From Calocera cornea HHB12733 (lineage: Eukaryota > Basidiomycota > Dacrymycetes > Dacrymycetales > Dacrymycetaceae), in the NCBI GenBank assembly GCA_001632435.1, contig KV424118.1, positions 1 to 44,255 on the forward strand: a stretch of DNA of 44,255 nucleotides, given 5' to 3'. A model generated the notes under the pieces. That model was not told the origin of the DNA. It searched no databases and worked only from the letters and a program-made list of their open reading frames with translations. The position numbers were made by a program, and so were the translations under genes. Each line of letters starts with the position of its first letter. Position 1 is the stretch's first letter. This document shows, one piece after another, positions 30,645-40,400 of this stretch.

Positions 30645-33211
30645 TCACGGATCGTACACATTCTTCACGGCGAACATGCCACTGCCGGGCTGGATCGGCA
30701 CCGCCTTCTCGCCATATATCGGCTTGACGGTGAACATGGACGTCGGTACGGGTATCTCGAAACCTTTGTCGCCGTCCGAGTGCACAACTCGTGTGCCTTG
30801 TTCGGGGGCCGGGCCAGGCACAGGGGCGCCAGCGACCCTTGGCGCAGCGGGCGCAGGGGGGGCGGCGCCCGCGTGCTTCTCCTTTTTTGGTGCAGCAGCG
30901 CCATGGGCCTTCGGGTCGGTTCCGGCGGGGGGTGTCCCCTTCGGCTGCTTCTTCGCCTTTGCAGGCTTCTCCTCCACTGCCGCCGGCTGCTCCGCCTTGC
31001 TGGCCACGCCCGCCGCCTTCCCGTCCGGGATCCTGATGAATTCGAGCGTCTCCTGGCCTTTCGCCCCTTGCAGAGAGTCGAGGATATAGTACCCCTTCCG
31101 CTCGAACTGGATGATGTCGCCCTGGGCGAGGTCGAGTACGTTCGCGTCGGACCATGCGGCGACCTTGAACTCCGTCACGGGCGTGACAAAATCCTCCACC
31201 TTGTCCTCCTCCTCGAGCTTCTTCTTCGTGATGAGATAATCGTAGTCCTTGAGCACGACGTTGACGAGCGGGTGGGCGGGGGTGGGGCAGGCGAGCCACG
31301 TGACCTTCTTCTTCGTCTTCTTGAAGTCGCCTGCGAGGTGCAACTCCATCGCGATATGCGTGATGACGCCGTTCGCGTCCTTCTCCTTTGAGCGGACGAA
31401 CGCGTTGCCCCAGTCCATGAGTGTGATCTGCGCTTGATCAGTATATACGCCAACGACGACAATGACGTGCCGTGCCCACCTCCTCATTATCATCAAAGCT
31501 GACCGCGTCCTCCTGCTCGACATACACCTCCCCGCTATACACCGTCTTCTTCTCGCCCACCTCGGGATTCTTCTTGTGCCTCGGCACACTCTTGACCTCG
31601 ACCCCGCTCACACCCGCAAGTGTGACCTTTACCGCGTTCTCCTTGAGGACGGCCCAGAAGCGCGGCGCGACGGGGTCGATGACCTTCTTGTTGAGCGCCC
31701 AGATGGTGTCCCACTCCAGGAGGAGCTGGGACTGGCTCGGCCCCTGGGCGAGGATGAACTGCTTAAGCCCCTCGACGGTGAGGCCGCGGCGGCGGATGCC
31801 GCGCACGGTGGGGAAGCGGGGGTCGTCCCAGCCGCCCACAAGGCCCTCGTTGACGAACCAGTGGAGCTTGCGCTTGCTGAGCAGCGTGTAGATGAAAGCG
31901 ATGCGGGAGAAGTCCCACACGTGCACGTCGCGCAGGCCGAGCGCGGCGAGGAACCAGTGGTACTGCGGGTTCCGGTCGCGGTACTCGTTCGTGCGCAGCG
32001 CGTGCGTGACACCCTCGAGCGAGTCGACGATCGGGCACGCAAAGTCGTAGGTGGGGTACACCTTCCACGCGCTCCCCGTCCGGTGGTGCGGCGTCATGTT
32101 GCAGCGGTAGATGACCGGGTCGCGCAGCGCGCCGTTCACGTCGTCGTAGGAAATCTTGGCGCGGATGCACCAGCGCTGGCCCTCAGCAGTGCCAGCCTTC
32201 ATCTCCTCGAACCGCGCGAGCGTCTGGGCGGGGGTCATGTCCCTGCGCTTGGAAGGCAAGCGCTCGGTACGCTCGGCCCGCATCTGCTCCTGTTCCGTAT
32301 CGTCCGCGAATGCCTTGCCGCGCTTGATCAGTTCCACGCAGAGCTCGTAGAGCTTGTCGAACCAGTCGCTCGTGTGCGTCACCTGGTCCGCGTGCACACC
32401 AAGCAACGCAAGGTCCTCGAGGATGCTCTCCTCAAACTCGCTCTTCTCCTTGCTCGGGTTCGTATCGTCAAAGCGCACGATCATCTTGCCTTTGTACATC
32501 TGGGCGAAGTACTGGTTCAGCATGGCGGCCTTCGCGTGGCCGATGTGCAGGTAGCCGGACGGCTCGGGTGGGAACCGCGTGACGACCTTGCCCTCCTCGG
32601 CGCCGGGCAGGCCGAGTGCGAAGGAGGAGGCAGCCGCGGCCTTCTTGGCGGACTTGTTCTTGCTCGACCTGGCCTCGAGGAGCGCCGCGAGCGCAGTTTG
32701 AACAGGCTCGAGCGCATCGAGGTGTGCCGCCCAGCGCGCGAGGTGCACGTGCACCCCGCGCTTCAGGATCCCCGCAACGACGTTGTTCCCCTTCAAGGCG
32801 CCCCAGAGCGCCCAGTCCGCCACGGTTGGGCTGTGCCCAGAGAGGTAGGTGCGCAGCGCCAGGTGGTCGTCCAGCCCGTCCAGGGCGCCGGTGACTTCTG
32901 CGAAGGCGGTGAGGGAGGCGAGCTGCGCTGCTTGCTGGAGGTACGGCTCGACCTGCATCTGGTTAGCCTTGCCCCGGCTACCACTGGCAGTGAGGACGAA
33001 CCTGACTCCGCTCGCCCCAGGAATGCGTGGCATCCGCAAGCGCCTTGAGGACCTCCTCGCTGCCCTTGGCCGACTTGCCCGCGCCGGCGAGCTCGAGCGC
33101 CCGGCCGTCCTCGTCAAAGACGTAGGGCACGGCGGCGTACGCTGCAAGCCCGAGGGGCCCGTAGGGGAAGGGTGTGTCCTTGCTGTTGAAGTATAATGTT
33201 GATGTTGTCAT
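30645..33211 (-). CDS. GUS1: Cytosolic glutamyl-tRNA synthetase
   Basis: Three exons, complement of 33002..33211, 31480..32958 and 30645..31427, give 823 residues. The N-terminal GST-like domain (about 1-175, with WALWGALKGN) is of the type used to bind an Arc1-like cofactor. The class I catalytic core has RFPPEPSGYLHIGHAKAAML (HIGH motif near 207), RFDDTNPSKE, and YTLLSKRKLHWF (KMSKS equivalent near 430). The anticodon-binding beta-barrels follow (ITLMDWGNAFVR, YYILDSLQGAKG). After these comes a Lys/Pro/Ala-rich extension and a short tail with TSMFTVKPIYGEKAVPI. It charges tRNA-Glu in the cytosol. The long low-complexity C-terminus (~120 residues) exceeds yeast Gus1 and could bind RNA or partners. 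The first intron is only 43 nt (donor gttcgt). Divergent from the PPAT gene. Confidence 0.95.
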
Positions 33212-33541
33212 GTTGGTGGTGGGAGGAGGAGTAGTGTTGGGGATACCGATGTCCCTTTTCTGTGGTCTGTAGACCCGGAATGCCCGTTGTCCAAGTCAGG
33301 CTCGCATGCTCCGTCCCTCAAACCCGCTTGGGACCACGTGGTAGTTAGTCCGGTGGGTGGCTGTGCCCTCAACCCCGCGCCACCCGGCTGGCGACATGGT
33401 CATCAGCCCGACCGTGGCTGCTCACCGTCGCGCGCTGGGGACACAGCGGCCGCCATCCCCAGCCGTCGTACAGTCCCAGCGAGAGCGCTACCCGCCCCGC
33501 CCTCTGGCCGAAGCAGCTCCCTCCAAAGTCACGGGACCGCC
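33212..33541. promoter_or_regulatory. Divergent promoter, GluRS / PPAT
   Basis: 330 bp between the two start codons. No TATA box seen. An open frame continues upstream from the PPAT start to 33287 but has no family similarity and probably represents leader sequence. Confidence 0.45.
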
Positions 33542-34718
33542 ATGGCCCCGGACCAGCACCCGCTCCCCGCACGCTCAAGCTCAAGCTCAAGCGCCAGGCG
33601 GGCCATCCTGATCCTCCCCCTCCCGACCCTCGCCGCCCTCGCCCACCCGGCCGCCCTGCTGCCCCCGCTCGCAGAGGTCTCCCGCCGCCCCCTCTCCAGC
33701 CTGCTCGTCATCCTCCTCTCCCCGCTCTTCGCCCCCTTCCCCAGCGGCCTCCATGTCCGCCAGCACTGGCCCGCCCTCCAGCGCCTCCTCGCCGTCGTCT
33801 ACGTCGAGGCGACGCGGGAGGCGCTGCTCGCGGGCGACTGGGAGCGCGAGGTCGAGGTGCTGCTCGAGCCGGACCTGGGGGGAGGGCTCGAGCAGAGAGT
33901 GGGCGCGGGGTGGGACGTGCTCTTTACCTCTGAAGGCGGTCAGTGCTTCCGGGTTCTCCCCTCCCGGCGCGCCCGTGCTGACTCCCAGCCTGCAGCGGCG
34001 CTCACCCTCCCCGAGGGGTCCCCCCTCGCCTCCCTCCCGCGAGAAACCGTCCCTCGGCCCACCCTATCCGCCCCACCCCCAACCCCGCCTTCCCCAGCCC
34101 CAGCCCCACCCCCCCTCCCCTCGCAGCACAGCACCACCGCCCTCGGGGGAACATTCGACCACCTGCACTCAGGCCACCGGATCCTCCTCTCCTCCGCGCT
34201 CCTGCTCACCTCGCACAAGCTCATAGTCGGCCTGACCGCGCCGCCCCTGCTGAAGAGCAAGCGGCATGCGGCGCTCGTGCAGGGGCTGGAGGAGCGCGCG
34301 CGCGCTGTACGGGCGTTCTGTGCCAGGTTCAGCGCGGCGGTCACAGTGGACGTGGTCGAGATTAGTGATGTCGCCGGGCCGACCGCGTGGGACGGGGCGA
34401 TCGACGCGCTCATCGTGAGCCGGGAGACCGTCTCGGGCGCGGAAGCGAGTGCGTACCCCTCCCCCCCCCCTGTTGCAGAGCTGCCTGACACGGACGGTAC
34501 GGTGCGCAGTCGCCAAGATCAGGGAGGCGAACGGCCTGCCCCCGCTCGAGGTGTACGTGATCGACGTCATCTCCGCCGACGACGCGTCGCTGCCGCACGA
34601 GGACGCCGAGCGGCTCAAGGACGCCAAGATCAGCAGCACTGCCATCCGCGGGTGGATTGCCGAGCGGGAGAAGGAGCGGCGGGCGAGGGAGGCGCCCGCT
34701 GAGGAGACTCCGGTCTGA
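33542..34718 (+). CDS. CAB4: Phosphopantetheine adenylyltransferase (CAB4-type)
   Basis: Two exons (33542..34448, 34510..34718) give 371 residues. The nucleotidyltransferase core begins near residue 199: LGGTFDHLHSGHRILLS (the H/TxGH motif), LIVGLTAPPLL, YGR-like AVRAFCARF, then the split block GAEA|IAKIREANGLPPLEV and the closing KISSTAIRGWIAE (SSTxIR motif). This is the fourth step of coenzyme A synthesis, from 4'-phosphopantetheine and ATP to dephospho-CoA. The N-terminal ~200 residues are hydrophobic and Pro-rich, as in fungal CAB4 proteins, and are of unknown role. A possible third intron, 33939-33995 (57 nt, GT..AG), is in frame and without a stop; its removal would shorten the protein by 19 residues. 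The start has context ccgccATGGCC. Divergent from GUS1. Confidence 0.9.
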
Positions 34719-34897
34719 GTGAGCCGGCCGGATGTGGACGGAGGTGAGAGACAGCCGGGGTGATTGATGGGTAAGGCAAGTACAGCTTAAGAGTGTGTGT
34801 ATGCATACAGGAGCGCACAATGTATTATTGCTACAGTACAGCCAGATGCCTGCCGATGCCGATGCCGATGCCGATGCCGATGTCGATGCCAGGGAGC

Positions 34898-35802
34898 CTA
34901 AACACCAATCCCATCCATCCACCGCTCGATCCCCATAACAGCCTCCTGGCCCGTCAGCTCCCCAACCTCGAGCACCTGCACCCACCCTTCCCCTTCCCCC
35001 TGACCCTGACACTGATGGGCATGAGCTTTCAGCAGCCTGCTCCCTGCCCGCTGCCGGTCCATCCCAAGTGGCCCGGGGGTGTCGACGATCAGGATGGGGA
35101 AGGTCGGCTCGAAGCTGAAGTCGAACCTCTCCAGCTCCGGCTCCGGCTCCGGCTCCAGCTCCAGCTCCCCCTGGCCCTGACCCTGCGCGGTGAGCCCCCC
35201 ACTCCCAGACCCCGTGTCCTCCTCGACCGGCGGGGCAAGCAGCACCAGCCCGCGCGCGGGGTAGTCCTCCACGTACGCCTGGGCGATCGCGCAGCCCTTC
35301 GAGCGGGAGAGGAGGATGGGCGGCCAGGGGATGGCCGCGAGGCGGAGTTGGGCGGAGAGCGCGTGGGTGTACGCGCGCAGGGATGAGGAGGCTGCGCGGG
35401 ACGGGGCTGGGCCGGGGCCGGGGCTGGGGCCGGGGGAAGGCGAGGGAGGGGCGAGGTCGATCGAGAGGGTTGTGTACCCGCGCGAGGCGTAGACCGCTGC
35501 GAGCTTGTCCATCCTGTTCTTGTGATCAGCACGCCGGTGCTGCACCCGAGATCCCCTGGGAAGGAGGGGGAGACGTACCCGTCCGCAGACGCGTCCTCCC
35601 ACTGCCTTGCGCTGAGGAACACGAGCGGGGTCGGGACCTCCCTGGGCGCCGTCGGGCTCGCCTCGCGCAGGAGGAACGTGGTGGGGTCCCCCTGGGCGGG
35701 GGCGTGTATGCGGGCTGAGGTGGCGAGGTTGGGGTGTGAGAAGAGGCCGAGGGCGAGCCGCGCCTGCGTGTGCGCTGTGCGCAGGAGCGGGTGGGCGAAC
35801 AT
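34898..35802 (-). CDS. Alpha/beta-hydrolase-fold protein
   Basis: Two exons, complement of 35579..35802 and 34898..35513, give 279 residues. Exon 1 contains a probable mitochondrial-type leader (Met, Ala, Arg, Leu-rich, no acidic residues in the first ~30). Core segments are YASRGYTTLSIDLAPPS (strand after an oxyanion-type loop), PPILLSRSKGCAIAQAYVED (nucleophile-elbow position, SRSKG in place of GxSxG), ARGLVLLAPPVEED and FPILIVDTPG. A Gly/Gln/Glu-Pro low-complexity insertion lies in the second half. The elbow departs from GxSxG, so catalytic activity is uncertain. The last exon boundary was set at aacag|G because only this keeps MDKLAAVYASRGY in frame. Substrate unknown. Divergent from the CipC-like gene 2, 347 bp apart. 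Confidence 0.75.
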
Positions 35803-36149
35803 GGGTGCTGCTGGCTGAGCCGTACAGCTGTGTGGGCTGCCTGCGCCTGCCTGCGCTGGGCGATGAGGAGCGGCGAGTGCACACGCTCGGAAAGGGCAGC
35901 CGCCCACCCGCGCCGATCGCCGATCGCCGGGAACGCGCTTCGGCCCAGGTCCCTGCTCGCTTCCGGGTCGGCCGGGATTCCCCCAACCGGCCACCCGGCC
36001 TGCGCCCCTTCGAACATCGCTATGTATGCTGCTGCACAGGGGGTCCGCAGTAGGGACGGTCGGAGTCGCGCATATAAATAGCCTAGCGTGCCAGCGTCTT
36101 CCCTCTCCACCACTCACTCACTCACCAGTCTCAACACTCCTGTACTCGG
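35803..36149. promoter_or_regulatory. Divergent promoter, hydrolase / CipC-like 2
   Basis: 347 bp between start codons. It contains the TATA box of the CipC-like gene at 36073 and a short direct repeat (gatcgccgatcgccg) near 35914. No other element recognised. Confidence 0.5.
36073..36080 (+). promoter_or_regulatory. TATA box of CipC-like gene 2
   Basis: TATAAATA lies 70-77 bp upstream of the start codon in the segment cgcgcatataaatagc. The first CipC-like gene has its TATA box at almost the same spacing. Confidence 0.8.
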
Positions 36150-37036
36150 ATGGAGAACATCCTCTCCTCCTTCCTCGGCGGCGGAAACTCCCAGGGCGGC
36201 GGCGGCGGCCTCGGCGCGATGGCGAGCATGTTCGGCGGCTCGGGCGGGCAGGGCGGACAGGGCGGGCTGTACAACATGCAGCAGGCCGAGCAGCACTACA
36301 ACAACATGTACGGCTACCAGGGGTACGTGCAGCCGCAGCACCAGGCCAGCTGGACGCACGAGGGTGAGCCCCTTCTGCGCGCATATACCTAGGCCACAGG
36401 CTGACGCAGTTCGCGCCGTCTCTAGCCGTCGCCGCCGCCGCCGGGTTCGCAGCGATGAAGGCGTACGAGTCGCACCTGCGTGCGACGGGCCAGCAGCCGA
36501 CGCACGAGACGATGAAGGAGATCCTGGCCGCGATCGCCGCGGCCGAGGTGGATCGCTTAGCCGAGACCAAAGGGCTGGACTTTATCGACCGCGAGCGGGC
36601 GAAGCACCAGGCCGTCGCCCAGGCGCACGCGTTCGCGCAGGAGCGGTATGCGGGCGGGACGGGGTACGAGTACGCACAGCAGTGGCAGGGCCCTGCGCAG
36701 CAGTACGACTTCAATGGCGGCGGGTACGGGCAGTACCAGGGGGTGTATGGACAGTTCCAGCAGGGGCCGTGGGGTCAGCAGGGGGGGTATGGGGGCCCGC
36801 AGGGAGGGTACGGCGGGCAGCAGGGAGGGTACGGCGGGCAGCAGGGGTACGGACCGCCCGGAGGGGGTTACGGCGGACAGCAGGGGTACGGCCCGCAGGG
36901 CGGGTATGGGCCCCCTGGCGGTGGGTACGGGCAGCCGGGGTATGGCCCGCCCGGCGGCGGGTACGGGCCTGGAGGAGGAGAGTACGAGGGCGAGCGCCGC
37001 GAGCACCATCATCATCATCATCGCGAGGACTGGTGA
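36150..37036 (+). CDS. CipC-like protein 2 (DUF3759), Gly/Tyr-rich tail
   Basis: Two exons (36150..36363, 36426..37036) give 274 residues. The N-terminus is Gly/Met-rich (ENILSSFLGGG). The DUF3759 core reads SWTHEG|AVAAAAGFAAMKAYESH, PTHETMKEILAAIAAAEVDRL and FIDRERAKHQAVAQAHAFAQERY (in pieces) and aligns closely with gene 1. The last ~100 residues are repeats of GGYGGQQ/GYGPPGG type, followed by a natural run of six His before EDW at the C-terminus. Function: stress-linked, induced-protein family without known activity. The Gly/Tyr/Gln tail resembles condensate-prone or adhesive low-complexity segments; that is inference. The intron is canonical (gtgagc..ctctag) and identical in position and phase to that of gene 1. 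Confidence 0.87.
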
Positions 37037-37406
37037 GCGGGCTTGGGCCGGGAGCTGCTGGTGGGCGCTTGAAGGTGTACGAAGAACCTGCGAGGGCGCT
37101 GGACGTTGTCGTAGGGGCGTGACTGACTGGTGTGTGATAAACATACGATGTGCTCGGGAAGATGAATGCAGATGTACTTGAAAATCTGTCGGGTATGGCC
37201 TCTCGAGCCTGGCACCAGCCGCAGTAGAGCTCACTTCCGCGCATATACGACGGTGCGCTCACGGGGAACGAGCTCTTCCGATGGAGAAGGCATCGTGGGA
37301 AAATACAGGAGCGTAGGTCGGATAGTGACATTACAATGGCTGATGGTATGAACATGATGTAGTGATATCAACACGTGGAGATGCAAACAAGAAACTGTGG
37401 AAGTAT
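37037..37406. other. Convergent 3' spacer
   Basis: 370 bp between the stop codons of CipC-like 2 (+) and the checkpoint gene (-). I see no gene. Confidence 0.55.
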
Positions 37407-40400
37407 TCATGATACCGGCACGCAAAGACCGGTGATGAGACACTGCTTGACCCAGCCGGGTCCGACCATTCTCACCTTTTTAGCCTTCGGAAGGCTGATC
37501 TTCATCTCGACCTCGTCAGGCCAGTACAAGAAGTCGTATGAATCCAAATCCTCGTCCAGGCTGAACGCAGGCGTCGTCTCGACGTGCTCAGCTCCCATAG
37601 CCCAGAAAACCTCGACAAGGCGACCTTTGAAGAACCCGTCTTTCTTCGACAGGATGAGCAAGATACGCTTGCTGCGCAACGGCCGGCGGATAAAGTTGCT
37701 GGCCATGATGTCGTCCAGCAGAGGATGGCCATCTGCATTATCCTGGCCCCAAAGCTGGTCAACCTTCTGGGAGCAGTCGGAGCCAAGGTAGTCGGACCGT
37801 CCTGCTGCGAGCAAATACGGAGCCCACTCTTCAAGGGCTGTCTTTTGATCGAGTACGTCGGATATGAACTTGGATCCAAGACAAGGAACTCCGAGGGCGA
37901 GCGCCATCAGGTACTTCGGCGTAGTCGACACCTCGCGAGCGATGCACCAGACCGCCGTCAATCCTCGCTCGGCCCCTTTCCACGTGATTCGTTGCGCGTC
38001 GACGTTGAAGAAATCGCCAAATTCCTCTGACACTTCACCGGAAGCGAGCTGTATGCGCTGCACGAGGTCTTGCTTGGACTTGTCTTCTTTCGAGGTGACG
38101 ATGAACGCGTGACCCTCCAACACAGCCGAGGTCGGGCGAATACGATGACGCTGTGATGGAGGAGCCAAAGGAGAGTCAGACGCCGAGCCGGCACCGGGGC
38201 CGGCAGTGCCAGCCCTCTTCCTCCTGTCCTCCGGTTCCTTCTTAACAACCACCTGCGGGGTGACTTGCTCGCTCGTCAACTTCCGGTCGTCCCACTCGGT
38301 GACCGCGTTCTTCGGCACCCTCAGGTAGCGCACGGTGACCTTCTCGGTACTCTGGGACCCTTCATCGAACCTGACTCTAACGAGAGTCTCCAGCTGCACA
38401 GTACTGAACGCGCCTTCCATGATACGCGCTTCGCGCCATTGACGCCCCTTTTGGATTGCAATCGTGTCGCCTTCTTTAAGGACGGCCGCGCGAAGCGAGT
38501 CAACCGGGACGCACGAAATGGACTCGTCGTCAAAGAGCACGTTGAACTGGCCCGCTTGTCGGCCCGCTGAGACTTGCGCGGTGACAGTAGCAGGGTAGTA
38601 GCACTTGTCCTTGGACCAGAGCGCGAAGACGCGGGAGAAGGGTGCACCAGCCCTGATCGCAGGCGAAGGAGTAGGCTCTTCGTCGGCGGCAACCTCGAGC
38701 ACCACCTCGCTGTCCGGAAGCGTCGCAGGCGGAGGCGCAGATTCTTGAGGCGCTTCAGGCTCCTCCGCGATGACTTCCGGCGCTTTGCCCTTCCCCTTCC
38801 CTTTCGAAGCGGCCGCCTTCGCAGGCTTCTTCACGGCCGCCGTCCTTCGTGGCTTGGAGGTGGACTCGGACTCGGCCGCGGCATCCGGCTGGTTGTGCGC
38901 CCGTTCCCTTGTTGCACCTTTTGAAGCGACGCTCCCACGATCGGACGGCTCCACTTCGGGGTTCGTGGTCCCTCGCTTCGGACGTTTGGACACGACGGAC
39001 TCCGCATCAGACTGCGCTTTCTCGGCCTTCCGTTTCCCTCTCGAGACAGGCTTCGACGGCCCGGCCTCTTGCAGGACCACCGCGCCCGCCTCCCCCACCT
39101 CCTCAGCCACATCCCCGCTCTTACGCTTCTTCCTCGCAGAATACACCTTCCTCGCCTCCCTGGCCTTGTTAGGTGTCCGAGGCTCCCCTTCCGGGCCCTT
39201 CTGGCGCTTTGCCACCCCTTCTTCTTCTTGCTCATCTTGCTCCTCTGTGGGTGGGCGAGCGCGCTTGCCCCTGCTCCTGGGCGGCGTCACAGGCATCACA
39301 TGCTGGCTGGGGGAAGCGACCTCCTGCGTCCCCTGCACCCCCTCCTCCTCCTCGGCAACGGGGATATGTGGCAGCCCGATCTCCTTCGCCGGCCGTCCCA
39401 CCTCAGCCGCCCTCCTCGCCTGGCTCTCGCTCGGCAGGCCACTCGACCTACTCCCCTTAGACGTGCGCGTCTCCCTTGTCCCGCGGGACTGAGTGGACCG
39501 CTCAACCCGTCTGGAGGAGCTACCAGGTTCGGCCCTCGCGCTCTCCACCTCCATCTCCGCCTCCATCTCTGCATCCTCCTCCTGCTCAGGCTCCTCAACA
39601 AGCGGCGCCGAGCTGCTCCCCTCCACGAGCAGCTGCCCGCTCCCCACCGCTCCCCCAAACCCTCCCCTCGCCCCAGTCGCAGTCGTCCCCGTGCGCGGCC
39701 CTTCAGCGTTCGCACTGTCCTCAGCATGCAGGCTGTCCGTGTCCAGAGCGGGGAAGATGTTCGCGAACGAGCGGCGGACGAGGGAGGAGGCGGTGGTAGA
39801 GGGCTGGGTGGGAAGGGTGTGCGGGCCGGATGGGTCGTGCTCGGCTGACGAGGGCTCGGGTGGGCTTGGGGTCGGAGTGCGCGGGTGGGGCAGTGGCTTG
39901 GATGCTCCAGCAGAGGAGAGCGGTTTCTTCCCCCTCCTGCTGTCCGGCACCCCTTCCACCTCCTCCTCAGCCCCCTTCTTCCCCTTCTTCCCCCTGCCCC
40001 TGCCCCGCCCTTTCCCCTCCGGCGCCTCCCGCTCCTTCCTCCCCGTCTCGTCCATGTACCGTGTCCTAGGGCTCAGCGCACCAAAGCTGCTCTCCCGGCT
40101 GGGCGGCACGGGGCTGGGCGCGCGCTCCCCCTTGCGCGGGAGGAACCTGTGTTCTCGCGCAGCTGCCGCAGCGGTAGCGGGGGACTGGATGGCAGGTGGG
40201 GAAGGGGGAGCGGGGCGGCGCTTCGGCGGGGTGCCGAGCTCCGCGCTCTCCTCGAGCTCTGGACCGGCGGGAGGGGTTTCGGGCACTTCGTCCTTGACGC
40301 TTGAGGGCGTGCGGGCGCGCATGTGCCCCGCGGACTCCTCCTCGGCGGGCGTGTCGACCTCCCTGATCGTGAAGAGTTGTGGACTGCGGGGCTTGGAGGC

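Noticed and set aside
31462..33048. Plus-strand open frame of 528 codons
   Set aside because: It is antisense to the GluRS catalytic exon. The opposite strand has HIGH and KMSKS motifs; this frame has none and arises from GC-rich third positions.
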